A stretch of DNA of 64,000 nt from Mesorhizobium alhagi CCNWXJ12-2 (GTDB taxonomy: Bacteria; Pseudomonadota; Alphaproteobacteria; Rhizobiales; Rhizobiaceae), in the NCBI RefSeq assembly GCF_000236565.1, contig NZ_AHAM01000149.1, forward strand, positions 1 through 64,000, given 5' to 3'. A program made the position numbers and the translations under genes. Of the stretch, positions 1-8,715 are shown piece by piece; positions within the stretch are counted from its first letter, which is position 1; each line of letters begins with the position of its first letter. Below the pieces are notes generated by a model. That model worked only from the letters and a program-made list of their open reading frames with translations. It was not told where the DNA came from and searched no databases.

Positions 1-1359
1 TACACATCCCTATGCGACAAACTCGTCGACATCACGCCGGAGCTCGATTACGTGCCGCAGCTAGCCACCGAGTGGACCTGGTCGGACGACGGGCTTGAGC
101 TGACGATGAAATTGCGCGAGGGCGCGACCTTTCATGACGGAACGCCGTTCAACGCCGAAGCGGTCGTCGCCAACATCGAACGCTCGCAGAACCTGCCGGA
201 ATCGCGTCGCAAGAGCGAGCTGGCTTCGGTCGCCGGCATCGAGGCAACGAGCGAATTCGAGGTCAAGTTCAAACTGTCTGCGCCGGATGCGACGTTGCTT
301 GCCCAGCTTTCCGACCGCGCCGGCATGATGGAATCGCCCAAGGCCCAGAAAGAGATGGGCCTCGACTTCGCCAATAATCCGGTCTGTTCCGGTCCGTACA
401 AATTCGTCGAACGCATCCAGCAGGACCGTATAGTGCTGGAGAAATTCGCCGAGCACTGGAACGCCGACCAATTCCAATTCGAGAAGGTGACGTTCCTGCC
501 GATCCCCGACACTACAGTACGGCTCGCCAACCTGCAGGCGGGCGACATCGATATGCTGGAACGGCTAGCGCCGACCGATGCCGCGGCCGTCAAGGCTGAC
601 AGCAACCTGATCTACGAACAGATCGTCGGCCTCGGCTATCAGGGCATCACGGTCAACATCGGCAATGGCGCGCGCGCCGACAATCCGATGGGCAAAGAGG
701 CGAAACTGCGCCAGGCTTTGTCACTGGCGATCGACCGCAACGCCATCAACGAGGTCGTCTTCCAGGGCACCGCGTCGCCCGGCAATCAGCATGTACCGCC
801 GTCGAGCCCATGGTACGTACAGGCCCACCCTGTGCAGGAGCGAGACATCGAAGCGGCCAAGGCGCTGATGTCCGAGGCCGGTGTCGACCGGATCGAAGTC
901 GAGGTCCAGGTAGCCAACAATCCGGTCCAGGCGCAGCTCATGCAGGTCGTGCAGTCGATGGTGGCGGAAGCCGGCTTCGACGTCAGCCTGAAGGCGATGG
1001 AGTTTGCCAGCATGCTGTCCGAGCAGACCGCCGGGAATTATCAGCTCAGCCAGGTCGGCTGGTCGGGCCGCACCGATCCCGACGGCAACATCCACCAGTT
1101 CGTGACCTGCGAGGGCGGAATCAACGACTCCAAATACTGCAACGAGGCGGTCGACAAGCTCCTCAACGAGGCGCGTCAGACTAACGACGTCGCGGTGCGC
1201 AAGGAGAAATACGCCGCCGCTCAGGACATATTGAGCGAGGAACTGCCCATCATCTATCTCTACCATCCGAGCTGGATCTGGGCGCTGAGCAACAAGATCA
1301 AGGGTTTCGTCCCGTATCCGGACGGAATGATCCGCTTGGCGAAAGTGACGAAGGAGTAG
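1..1359 (+). CDS. ABC transporter substrate-binding protein, peptide family 5 (5' end missing)
   Basis: The reading frame is open from the first base, so the N-terminus and signal peptide lie upstream of the window; 452 residues are visible. The body is typical of the SBP_bac_5 family (DppA/OppA/GsiB-like): the region FHDGTPFNAEAVVANIERS near the start is the family signature, followed by the long two-lobed fold and a C-terminal stretch ending in KVTKE. It should bind a peptide-like or nickel-type ligand in the periplasm and hand it to the two permeases encoded just downstream. The ligand cannot be read from sequence. The gamma-glutamyltransferase-like gene in the same run makes a gamma-glutamyl peptide such as glutathione a reasonable guess, which is inference only. 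Confidence 0.93.
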   Translation, partial: YTSLCDKLVDITPELDYVPQLATEWTWSDDGLELTMKLREGATFHDGTPFNAEAVVANIERSQNLPESRRKSELASVAGIEATSEFEVKFKLSAPDATLLAQLSDRAGMMESPKAQKEMGLDFANNPVCSGPYKFVERIQQDRIVLEKFAEHWNADQFQFEKVTFLPIPDTTVRLANLQAGDIDMLERLAPTDAAAVKADSNLIYEQIVGLGYQGITVNIGNGARADNPMGKEAKLRQALSLAIDRNAINEVVFQGTASPGNQHVPPSSPWYVQAHPVQERDIEAAKALMSEAGVDRIEVEVQVANNPVQAQLMQVVQSMVAEAGFDVSLKAMEFASMLSEQTAGNYQLSQVGWSGRTDPDGNIHQFVTCEGGINDSKYCNEAVDKLLNEARQTNDVAVRKEKYAAAQDILSEELPIIYLYHPSWIWALSNKIKGFVPYPDGMIRLAKVTKE

Positions 1360-1428
1360 GCTCCCGCCGCCGGAGGCGCTGCCACGCGGCGCTTCCGGCA
1401 TAAATTCGCAGTCTCCGAGGACGCGCCA

Positions 1429-2376
1429 ATGCTCGCCTATATCGGTCGCCGAATCCTGGTCGCGATACCGACGTTGCTGATTGTGTCGGTCTTCGTTTTC
1501 GCGTTGCAGAAGCTACTGCCGGGCGATCCTGTGCTCGTTATGGCCGGCGAGGAGCGCAATCCCGAGACACTTGAATATCTTCGCGAGAAGTACCGGCTCA
1601 ATGATCCCGTGATCTTCCAGTATTTCTATTGGCTCGGCTCGGTGCTTCAGGGCGATCTCGGCCTGTCGCTGCGGACCAATCTGCCCGTGGCGACCTTGAT
1701 CGCCCAGAAGCTGCCGGTGACGATCCAGCTTGCCATAATGTCGATGATCTTCGCCGTCGCCATCGGCATTCCGATGGGCATCATGGCCGCAGTCAGGAAA
1801 GGCACGACGCTCGACTTCGTCGCCAACATCGTGGCGCTGTCCGGCCTCTCTATTCCGAATTTCTGGCTCGGCATAATGCTGATCCTGCTCGTCTCGGTGA
1901 ATCTCGGCTGGCTGCCGGCTTCAGGCTACGAGTCCCTGTTCGACGACCCCGTCCGTTCGCTGGAGACGATGATCATGCCCGCCTTCGTGCTCGGCACGGC
2001 GCTGGCCGCGACGCTGATGCGCCACACCCGCTCCGCGATGCTCGGCGTTTTGCAGGCGGACTATGTGCGCACGGCCCGTGCCAAGGGCATGTCCGAGCGC
2101 GTCGTGATCATGAAGCACACCTTCCGCAACGCGGTGCTGCCGATCGTGACCCTGAGCGCCCTGCTATTCGGTGAGTTGCTCGCCGGCGCGGTACTGACGG
2201 AGCAGATCTTCACGATTCCCGGCTTCGGCAAGCTGATCGTCGATGCGGTGTTCAACCGGGACTACGCGGTCGTCCAGGGCGTTGTGCTGTGCACCGCCGT
2301 CGGCTTCATTATCATGAACCTGATCGCCGACGTCCTCTATGTCGTCCTCAACCCGCGCATGAGGGGCGCGTTGTGA
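1429..2376 (+). CDS. ABC transporter permease, DppB/GsiC-like
   Basis: A 315-aa inner-membrane permease of the peptide/nickel importer class. The N-terminus IGRRILVAIPTLLIVSVFVF is a first membrane helix, GDLGLSLRTN is a family hallmark of the DppB branch, and the cytoplasmic coupling loop is visible at about residues 205-235 (YVRTARAKGMSERVVIMKHT then LP). A GAGG-like site (CGAGGA) precedes the ATG. It begins 69 bp after the binding protein and its stop overlaps the start of the next permease by 4 bp (GTGA), so the two subunits are translationally coupled and should form the heterodimeric channel. Confidence 0.94.
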   Translation: MLAYIGRRILVAIPTLLIVSVFVFALQKLLPGDPVLVMAGEERNPETLEYLREKYRLNDPVIFQYFYWLGSVLQGDLGLSLRTNLPVATLIAQKLPVTIQLAIMSMIFAVAIGIPMGIMAAVRKGTTLDFVANIVALSGLSIPNFWLGIMLILLVSVNLGWLPASGYESLFDDPVRSLETMIMPAFVLGTALAATLMRHTRSAMLGVLQADYVRTARAKGMSERVVIMKHTFRNAVLPIVTLSALLFGELLAGAVLTEQIFTIPGFGKLIVDAVFNRDYAVVQGVVLCTAVGFIIMNLIADVLYVVLNPRMRGAL

Positions 2377-3245
2377 CCGTCATCACCGATACGGACGCCG
2401 GCCAGATTGCGGCGCTGGAAAGCCGCGCCTGGAAGAAGCTCAAGGCGAACAAGGGCGCGCTGGTCGGCGGTGGCATCGTGTTGTTCTTCATCGCACTAGC
2501 GCTGCTGGCGCCGCTGCTGCCCATAGCCGATCCCAATGCCACCGATTGGAGCGCCATTCGCAAGGCGCCGTCGGCGGTGCATTGGCTCGGCACCGACGAA
2601 ATCGGGCGCGACGTGCTTTCGCGCATGATCTGGGGCGCACAGGCATCGCTGCTTGCCGGCGTGGTGTCGGTGCTTATCGCTGTGGCGATCGGAGTACCTT
2701 TCGGCCTCGTCTCCGGCTATTTCGGCGGCTGGACCGACCAGGTCATTTCGCGCATGACCGACGCTCTGCTAGCCATGCCGTTCCTGATCCTGGCGATTGC
2801 GCTGGCGGCGTTCCTGGGCCCCAGCCTCACCAACGCGATGATCGCCATCGGCCTTTCGGCGATGCCGATCTTTATCCGACTAACGCGAGGTCAGGTGCTG
2901 GCCGTCAAAACCGAAGACTTTGTCGAGGGCGCCCGCGCCATCGGCCTCGATCACTTCCGCATAATAACACGTTACATCCTGCCCAACGTGTTTCCGCCGA
3001 TCCTGGTGCAAGCGACGCTGACCGTGGCGACGGCGATCATCGCCGAGGCGAGCCTCTCCTTCCTCGGGCTGGGCCAGCAGCCCCCGGCGCCGAGTTGGGG
3101 CTCAATGCTAAATGTCGCCAAGAATTTCCTGAGTCAGGCGCCTTGGATGGCGCTCTGGCCCGGGATCGCAATCTTCCTGGTCGTCATTGGTTTCAACTTA
3201 ACGGGCGACGGGCTGCGCGACGCGCTCGACCCGCGCGAAAGCTAA
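2373..3245 (+). CDS. ABC transporter permease, DppC/GsiD-like
   Basis: A 290-aa second permease of the same importer. I place the start at the GTG that overlaps the upstream stop (GTGA), giving MTVITDTDAGQIAAL; an upstream in-frame ATG exists but lies inside the preceding gene and encodes arginine-rich shadow sequence. The family pattern HWLGTDEIGRDVLSRMIWGA and the coupling loop DFVEGARAIGLDHFRIITRY are clear. No ATPase of this system lies downstream, so its ATP-binding subunits are probably encoded before the window. Confidence 0.93.
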   Translation: MTVITDTDAGQIAALESRAWKKLKANKGALVGGGIVLFFIALALLAPLLPIADPNATDWSAIRKAPSAVHWLGTDEIGRDVLSRMIWGAQASLLAGVVSVLIAVAIGVPFGLVSGYFGGWTDQVISRMTDALLAMPFLILAIALAAFLGPSLTNAMIAIGLSAMPIFIRLTRGQVLAVKTEDFVEGARAIGLDHFRIITRYILPNVFPPILVQATLTVATAIIAEASLSFLGLGQQPPAPSWGSMLNVAKNFLSQAPWMALWPGIAIFLVVIGFNLTGDGLRDALDPRES

Positions 3246-3263
3246 CATAGAGGATTCTGCTAA

Positions 3264-5051
3264 ATGCCAAGTTTTACCACCCGGCCGGAGATATTGGGCA
3301 CATTCGGCGTGGTCGCCTCGACGCACTGGATAGCTTCCTCAGTCGGAATGAGCATGTTGGAGAAGGGCGGCAACGCCTTCGACGCGGCGGTGGCGACAGG
3401 CTTCACGCTGCAGGTAGTAGAGCCGCATCTGAACGGGCCGGGTGGCGACTTGCCCGCGATCCTCTATTCGAAGGCGAAGGACCGCGTCGAGGTGATTTGC
3501 GCACAGGGGCCGGCCCCCGCCGCAGCCACCATCGAACGCTACAGGAGCGAAGGCCTCGAGATGATTCCGGGCAATGGACTGCTGGCCACCGTCATCCCCG
3601 GCTCCTTCGATGGCTGGATGCTGATGCTGCGCGACTATGGCCGGATGAGGTTGCGCGACGTGCTGGAGCCGGCGATCCATTATTGCGAAAAGGGGCACCC
3701 CGTGCTGCCGCGCGTGGCGGCCACGATCGCCGAACTGAAAGATTTCTTCCAGGCGGAGTGGCCGAGTTCCTACGAGACTTGGCTGCCTGCAGGCCGCGCG
3801 CCCGAGCCGCATGCCAATGTGCGCAATCCCGTACTTGCCCAGACCTGGCGGCGCATTCTCGCCGAAGCGGAGACCAAGACCGACCGCGAGGAGCAGATCG
3901 AGGCGGCGCGGCGCGCCTTCTACAAGGGTTTCGTCGCCGAGCGCATCGAAGAATTCGTCTCCGGGAATGCGGTGATGGACGCCAGCGGTGAGCGCCACAA
4001 AGGCGTGCTTTCGGCGCAGGATCTGGCGGGCTGGCAGGCGACGCTCGAGGAGCCGTCGACGTTGCATTACCACGGCTACACATTGGCCAAGACGGGGCCG
4101 TGGGGGCAAGGTCCCGTTCTGCTGCAGTCGCTGGCTATCCTGAAGGAGGTCGACATTGGCGCGATGGACCCGAACGGCCCTGATTTCGTCCATCACGTCG
4201 TTGAGGCGATGAAACTCTCTTACGCCGACCGCGAAGTCTATTACGGCGATCCGGCCTTCATAGAGGTTCCGCTCGATCGGTTGCTGTCCGACTCCTACAA
4301 TCACGAACGGCGCGCGCTGATCGGTCAGCAGGCCAGCCGCGAGTTGCGCCCCGGAACCGTGACCGGCTTCGAGCAGCAGCGCGCCGCGACGCTGAGCCTC
4401 CTCGACAGGCTGAGCTCGGCGGGCGATGCCGTCTACGAGCCGACGATGGCACACCTGTCGGAGCGGCGTGGCGACACCGTCCACATCGACGTCATCGATG
4501 CCGAAGGCAACATGATATCGGTGACCCCGTCAGGCGGCTGGCTACAGTCCTCTCCAACGATCCCCGGCCTCGGCTTCTGCCTCAATTCGCGCGCCCAGAT
4601 GTTCTGGCTGGAAGAGGGGCTGCCCGCATCGCTCGCTCCGGGCAAGCGCCCGCGCACCACGCTTTCGCCGTCCTTGGCGTTGCACGAAGGTCGGCCGGCG
4701 ATGGCCTTCGGGACACCCGGCGGCGACCAGCAGGACCAGTGGCAGCTCGCCTTCTTCCTGCGCCATGTCCATCACGGACTGAACCTTCAAGAGGCGATCG
4801 ACTTGCCGCTGTTCCATACCACTCATTTCCCGAGTTCCTTCTATCCCCGTTCGCGCCAGCCCGGACACATCATGGTCGAAGAGACCATCGGTCACGAGAC
4901 GCTCGCCGAACTCAGGGCGCGCGGCCACGAGATCACGGAAGCTGAGGCCTGGTCAGTCGGACGGCTCACCGCCGCGCGGCGCGACGCGGACGGGCTGATG
5001 CGCGCCGCTGCCACTCCGCGTCTCATGCAGGCATATGCCGTCGGCAGGTAG
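3264..5051 (+). CDS. gamma-glutamyltransferase family protein (Ntn-hydrolase)
   Basis: A 595-aa protein of the gamma-glutamyltranspeptidase family. The N-terminal part (GGNAFDAAVATG, then NGPGGD at about 57-62) matches the large-subunit region. The autoprocessing and catalytic threonine is retained as T405 in GDTVHIDVIDAEGN, aligned with the TTH of E. coli Ggt. SSPTIPGLGFCLNSRAQMF and TPGGDQQDQW are further family blocks. There is no signal peptide, unlike periplasmic Ggt, so a cytoplasmic enzyme acting on imported gamma-glutamyl or other amide substrates is likely. It starts 18 bp after the permease with AGAGGA upstream and reads as the last gene of the importer operon. Some members of this family are acylases or amidohydrolases, so the exact reaction is open. 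Confidence 0.85.
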   Translation: MPSFTTRPEILGTFGVVASTHWIASSVGMSMLEKGGNAFDAAVATGFTLQVVEPHLNGPGGDLPAILYSKAKDRVEVICAQGPAPAAATIERYRSEGLEMIPGNGLLATVIPGSFDGWMLMLRDYGRMRLRDVLEPAIHYCEKGHPVLPRVAATIAELKDFFQAEWPSSYETWLPAGRAPEPHANVRNPVLAQTWRRILAEAETKTDREEQIEAARRAFYKGFVAERIEEFVSGNAVMDASGERHKGVLSAQDLAGWQATLEEPSTLHYHGYTLAKTGPWGQGPVLLQSLAILKEVDIGAMDPNGPDFVHHVVEAMKLSYADREVYYGDPAFIEVPLDRLLSDSYNHERRALIGQQASRELRPGTVTGFEQQRAATLSLLDRLSSAGDAVYEPTMAHLSERRGDTVHIDVIDAEGNMISVTPSGGWLQSSPTIPGLGFCLNSRAQMFWLEEGLPASLAPGKRPRTTLSPSLALHEGRPAMAFGTPGGDQQDQWQLAFFLRHVHHGLNLQEAIDLPLFHTTHFPSSFYPRSRQPGHIMVEETIGHETLAELRARGHEITEAEAWSVGRLTAARRDADGLMRAAATPRLMQAYAVGR

Positions 5052-5243
5052 AGGTGACATTTTCGGTTGCCGCAAAGACGAGGAGACCGGCTTCTTCGCT
5101 GCGGGCGCGCCGAACTTCTTCGCAGCGGTGGAGATTGCCGCCCGCTCCGACGTACGCCGTAGCCCTGCCGATTGAGCCATGACAGAAGACACTAACCCGA
5201 AGGAAACGCTCAGATAATTGCCGCAAATGCGGTTATCGGCGGT
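5052..5243. other. intergenic, convergent ends of the transferase and MarR genes
   Basis: About 190 bp between two stop codons. Short antisense frames here are compositional shadows. I see no clear terminator with a T-tract. Confidence 0.4.
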
Positions 5244-5747
5244 CTACGCGTCGTTCCCGGCATACCCGGTGACGCCGTCCTGACCGTCAGATCTCGAAAG
5301 GAGGTTCAATTCGGAGCGCAGATGCTTCGGGTCGGACAGCGCCGTTTCGATCGCCGCATGGAGACGCCGCCAGATCGGCGCCGCCTCGGCCAGAACCGCC
5401 CGGCCGGCTGGCGTCAGCCGCAGCAGTCGGGCGCGCCTGTCCGTCGGATCGGGCGCCGTATCGACGAAGCCGCGACGCTCCAGCGGCTTGAGATTGGCAG
5501 TCAAGGTCGTCCTGTCCATCGCCAGCAGCGCCGCCACGCTGCCGAGGTTCGGCGGTTTCGGCCGATTGAGCGACATGAGGAGAGAGAACTGCCCGCTGGT
5601 GATGCCGGCGGGCTTCAGCGCGACATCGAAACGGCGTGCGAGCGCACGTGCCGCCCTCTGCGTATGCAGGCACAGGCAGGTGTCACGCACCAGAAGGGTG
5701 GTTTCGAAGGCAAGGTTGGCAGGAGCGTGCATCTGAAAGGTTGACAT
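5244..5747 (-). CDS. MarR family transcriptional regulator
   Basis: A 167-aa winged-helix regulator. The recognition region LAMDRTTLTANLKPLERRG and the wing DPTDRRARLLRLTPAGRAVL are characteristic of MarR proteins. It is divergent from the VOC-domain gene and a perfect palindrome lies 16 bp before its start codon, so autoregulation and control of the neighbour are likely. MarR proteins usually respond to small phenolics or oxidants; the ligand here is unknown. Confidence 0.88.
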   Translation of the reverse strand: MSTFQMHAPANLAFETTLLVRDTCLCLHTQRAARALARRFDVALKPAGITSGQFSLLMSLNRPKPPNLGSVAALLAMDRTTLTANLKPLERRGFVDTAPDPTDRRARLLRLTPAGRAVLAEAAPIWRRLHAAIETALSDPKHLRSELNLLSRSDGQDGVTGYAGNDA

Positions 5748-5762
5748 CCATAGACTCTTTAC

Positions 5763-5774
5763 GTTGATATCAAC
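5763..5774. promoter_or_regulatory. candidate MarR operator, perfect 12-bp palindrome
   Basis: GTTGATATCAAC is a perfect inverted repeat in the 131-bp divergent region between the MarR gene and the VOC gene. AT-rich palindromes with a TTGATATCAA-like core are typical of MarR-family sites. Assignment rests on position and symmetry only. Confidence 0.6.
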
Positions 5775-5878
5775 ATAGACAAGGAAGGGTCAAGCGCTTC
5801 GCCTGGGTCACCGGCCGCTTCGGCGTGGCAGCTCAATCTCTCCTGACGCGTCGCAGCACCAATCAAAAGGAGACGACC

Positions 5879-6325
5879 ATGAAGATCGTGACCAGCCTGA
5901 GCTTCCAGGGCCAATGCCGCGAGGCATTCGAGTTCTACGCCAAGGTCCTGGGCGGAGAGATCACCGCCGCCATGCCCTATGGCGATGCGCCCCCCGGCAT
6001 GCCGATCACCGATGAGAAGTACAAGACCTGGCTGATGCACTGCTGGCTCGATGTTGGGGATCAGGCGCTGATGGGCGCCGACATGGACGTCGGATGGGCG
6101 CCCAACATCGACAAACCCAAGAACGGCTTCGACGTCACCCTGCACACCGAGGACAAGGCCGAAGCCCAACGCTGGTTCGATCAATTGTCCGAAGGCGGAA
6201 AGGCTGTCATGCCATTCGGCGAGACCTTCTGGTCGCCCGGCTTCGGCTCCCTGATCGACAGATTCGGCGTCCCGTGGATGGTCAACGTCATTCCATCGGC
6301 TGACTGGAAACCGTCGCAGGGCTGA
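5879..6325 (+). CDS. VOC superfamily protein, PhnB/glyoxalase-like
   Basis: A 148-aa protein with the PhnB-like VOC pattern: MKIVTSLSFQGQCREAFEFY, YAKVLGGEI, then DKAEAQRWFDQLSEGG and a C-terminal FGSLIDRFGVPWMVN. These small proteins bind metal or small molecules; many have unknown reactions. AAAGGAGACGACC precedes the chosen ATG, whereas the frame extends upstream only by artefact. It is divergent from the MarR gene and is the likely regulatory target of that protein. Confidence 0.82.
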   Translation: MKIVTSLSFQGQCREAFEFYAKVLGGEITAAMPYGDAPPGMPITDEKYKTWLMHCWLDVGDQALMGADMDVGWAPNIDKPKNGFDVTLHTEDKAEAQRWFDQLSEGGKAVMPFGETFWSPGFGSLIDRFGVPWMVNVIPSADWKPSQG

Positions 6326-6347
6326 TCCCATGCCCAAGAAGCACCGG

Positions 6348-6406
6348 TAGAAGAATGCAGCCGGATGTCGGCACCGGCGGCGCCGGTGCCGACATGCACT
6401 CTTCTA
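6348..6406. repeat. long imperfect inverted repeat with a 14-bp perfect core
   Basis: The core arms 6365-6378 (ATGTCGGCACCGGC) and 6382-6395 pair perfectly around a 3-nt loop. Outer arms 6348-6358 (TAGAAGAATGC) and 6396-6406 pair with one mismatch after a 6-nt bulge on the left. It starts 23 bp after the VOC stop codon. It could terminate the VOC transcript, although no T-run follows, or be a copy of a dispersed palindromic element. Confidence 0.75.
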
Positions 6407-6753
6407 CGCTTCGGCTGCGCGAGCGGGTGTCCGCCATCTTGTTGGCGTTCCAGCGCTATCCGAAGCTGACGTCGAGCTAGGGTTGGAGTCGACCGATGGG
6501 ATGGGACCTGGCCCCCAAAGAGTTTGCTCAATACTGGAGTAGGCTTGACCGGATTCACGTCGCGCTCTGGAACTGGGGCAATGCGGCCCCGGCCCGCCTG
6601 ATTCTGATCGACGACGAGAACCGCCTGTGCCGACGCAACACGGGAGATTGCCCTTATTGGGCCATGGCTTCGCGTAGGGGGATGCGGCTTTTTCAGGATT
6701 CGCAACCGGGTCGCCGTCGTCAACTCAAATTTGATGGGTTGGAAATGGCGGCC
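6407..6753. other. region without a convincing gene (one weak small frame)
   Basis: The only forward frame of note runs 6496-6762 (88 aa, beginning MGWDLAPKEFAQYW) behind a plausible GGAG site, but it matches no family I know, overlaps the end of arsH by 9 bp on the other strand, and has ordinary background composition. I do not call it a gene. Confidence 0.4.
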
Positions 6754-7485
6754 TCACTGTGAGCGCTGGCCGACCCGTCTGGAGACTTCCTCCGCACTTT
6801 CCACGCGCTCGGAATAGCGGTCCGTCAGGTAGTCCGTCCGGTCGCGCAGCAGCAGGGTGAACTTCGTGAGCTCTTCCATTACGTCGACGATGCGGTTGTA
6901 ATAGGACGACGGCTTCATCCGCCCGGCCTCGTCGAACTCGTTGAACGCCTTGGCGACCGAGCTCTGGTTGGGGATCGTGAACATTCGCATCCAGCGGCCG
7001 AGGACCCGAAGTTGGTTCACGGCGTTGAAGCTTTGGGAGCCGCCGCAAACCTGCATGACCGCCAGCGTGCGGCCTTGGGTGGGGCGGACGCCTCCGAGCG
7101 ACAGCGGCAGCCAATCGATCTGGGCCTTCATAATGCCCGTCATGGAGCCGTGGCGCTCTGGCGAGCACCAGACCTGTCCCTCCGACCACAACGACAGATC
7201 GCGCAGTTCCTTGACCTTGGGATGATCGGCCGACGTCGAATCCGGAAGCGGCAGTCCGGAAGGGTTGAAGATCCGCACTTCGGCACCCAGCCGGCGAAGA
7301 ATTCGCGCCGCTTCCTCGGTCGCCAGCCTCGAATAGGAGCGTTCCCGCAGGGAGCCGTAGAGCATCAGGATTCGTGGCGGGTGTGCGGTGTGCGGCGCGT
7401 CGAAGAGCGCAACCGTGTCAACGGGCCGGAACTGATCCTCGACGAGGTTCGGGAAGGTGTCGATGGGACGTGCGGCGTCGGTCAT
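6754..7485 (-). CDS. arsH: ArsH, NADPH-dependent FMN reductase / organoarsenical oxidase
   Basis: A 243-aa flavodoxin-like protein. [20 protein letters not shown] is the FMN phosphate-binding loop and [20 protein letters not shown] is the conserved ArsH block. I start at [11 protein letters not shown], which has GGAG seven bases upstream, rather than 14 codons earlier. ArsH oxidises trivalent methylated or aromatic arsenicals and reduces flavin or quinones with NADPH in the cytoplasm. It is the last gene of a minus-strand ars operon, 115 bp after arsC, the same order as the well-known Sinorhizobium arrangement arsR-aqpS-arsC-arsH. Confidence 0.95.
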   Translation of the reverse strand: MTDAARPIDTFPNLVEDQFRPVDTVALFDAPHTAHPPRILMLYGSLRERSYSRLATEEAARILRRLGAEVRIFNPSGLPLPDSTSADHPKVKELRDLSLWSEGQVWCSPERHGSMTGIMKAQIDWLPLSLGGVRPTQGRTLAVMQVCGGSQSFNAVNQLRVLGRWMRMFTIPNQSSVAKAFNEFDEAGRMKPSSYYNRIVDVMEELTKFTLLLRDRTDYLTDRYSERVESAEEVSRRVGQRSQ

Positions 7486-7600
7486 TGGCGAACTCCAGGA
7501 CTCGTGGCACGCGAAGCCACTCGGCATAATTTCGATATACTTGGAAATATAGATGGCACCAAGCTCACGTCAATCCTGCTTCGAACAAATCGAAATAGTG

Positions 7601-8023
7601 TCAGCGCACGCGCTCGCCCGAAGAGTCGATCACGACCTCGCCATCGTCTTTGGTGAAAGGACCGATGTCCGGATTGGGCAGGATGTCGAGGACAGCTTCC
7701 GACGGCCGGCACAGCCTCGTGCCCTTGGGCGTGACGACGATCGGCCTGTTGATGAGGATCGGGTGCGCCAGCATGAAATCGATCAACTCGTCGTCGCTCC
7801 ATTTCGGGTCGCCGAGCCCGAGTTCGGCATAGGGCGTGCCCTTTTCTCGCAGCAGCTGGCGCGGGGTGATGCCCATCGCCGCGATGAGCTCGACCAGCTT
7901 CTCACGCGAAGGCGGCGTCTTCAGATATTCGATCACCTCCGGTTCCTCGCCGGACTGGCGGATCATGGCGAGCGTGTTGCGCGACGTTCCGCATTCCGGG
8001 TTGTGATAGATCGTCACTGTCAT
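7601..8023 (-). CDS. arsC: arsenate reductase, glutaredoxin-dependent ArsC
   Basis: A 140-aa thioredoxin-fold reductase of the E. coli plasmid R773 type. The catalytic cysteine is C11 in HNPECGTSRN, and the arginine-containing block LINRPIVVTPKGTRLCRP holds the arsenate-binding residues. It reduces arsenate to arsenite using glutathione and glutaredoxin. Its ATG overlaps the stop of the aquaporin gene by 4 bp (ATGA), so translation is coupled to the channel that releases its product. Confidence 0.95.
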   Translation of the reverse strand: MTVTIYHNPECGTSRNTLAMIRQSGEEPEVIEYLKTPPSREKLVELIAAMGITPRQLLREKGTPYAELGLGDPKWSDDELIDFMLAHPILINRPIVVTPKGTRLCRPSEAVLDILPNPDIGPFTKDDGEVVIDSSGERVR

Positions 8024-8715
8024 TCCGCAGGCCTTGTCTGTCGGACGGGTTTCGGTTCGGCAAGCATCCAGCTGGCCAGCGCGAGCGCCAGAACCGCGCC
8101 GAGAAGTTCGGCAAGGACAAACCCCGGCACGTCGATCGGGCGAATGCCCGCGAATGTGTCAGAGAAGGCGCGGGCGATGGCGACCGCAGGGTTGGCGAAG
8201 GAGGTTGAGGCCGTGAACCAATAAGCGGCGGTGATATAGAGGCCGACCAACCAGGGGATCGCCTCGGAGCGGAAGCGCAGGCCTGCCAGAATGGTGAAGA
8301 CGAGGCCGAATGCCGCTACCCCTTCCGCCAGCCACTGCGCGCCGCCGCTTCGCACCGTGATCGAGGCCTGCCAGATCGGCAGTTCGAACATAGCGTTCGC
8401 GAGCAGCGCGCCAGCGATGCCGCCCGCCACTTGTGCCGCGCAGTAGGCAAGCGCCATGCCGGTGGCAATTTCCCGTCGAAGGGAAAAGACCAGCGTGACA
8501 GCAGGATTGAAATGCGCACCAGAAAGTGGACCAAGGATAGTAATCAGCACCACCAAAATCGCGCCGGTCGGCAGTGTGTTGCCGAGCAGCGCGAGCGCCA
8601 CATCGTCCGTCAGCCGATCCGCCATAATGCCGGAGCCGATGACCGTTGCTACGAGGATGCCCGTGCCCAGCGCCTCAGCCGTAAGACGGCGCGGCAGATC
8701 TACAACCACACTCAC
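8020..8715 (-). CDS. aqpS: aquaglyceroporin of the MIP family, AqpS-like arsenite channel
   Basis: A 231-aa six-helix channel with both half-helix signatures: NPA in AHFNPAVTL (first half) and NPA in SFANPAVAIARAF (second half). In Sinorhizobium, AqpS in the same operon position lets As(III) made by ArsC flow out down its gradient, taking the place of the ArsB or Acr3 pump. No such pump is present here either. The GTG start overlaps the preceding stop (GTGA) and its stop overlaps arsC. Confidence 0.94.
   Translation of the reverse strand: MSVVVDLPRRLTAEALGTGILVATVIGSGIMADRLTDDVALALLGNTLPTGAILVVLITILGPLSGAHFNPAVTLVFSLRREIATGMALAYCAAQVAGGIAGALLANAMFELPIWQASITVRSGGAQWLAEGVAAFGLVFTILAGLRFRSEAIPWLVGLYITAAYWFTASTSFANPAVAIARAFSDTFAGIRPIDVPGFVLAELLGAVLALALASWMLAEPKPVRQTRPAE

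Noticed and set aside
3339-4484. A 381-aa antisense frame inside the gamma-glutamyltransferase gene
   Set aside because: High-GC shadow with Arg/His-rich composition and no ribosome site; the sense frame has clear family motifs.
6496-6762. 88-aa forward frame after the long inverted repeat
   Set aside because: Plausible ribosome site but no family resemblance, background composition and overlap with arsH; left as a note only.
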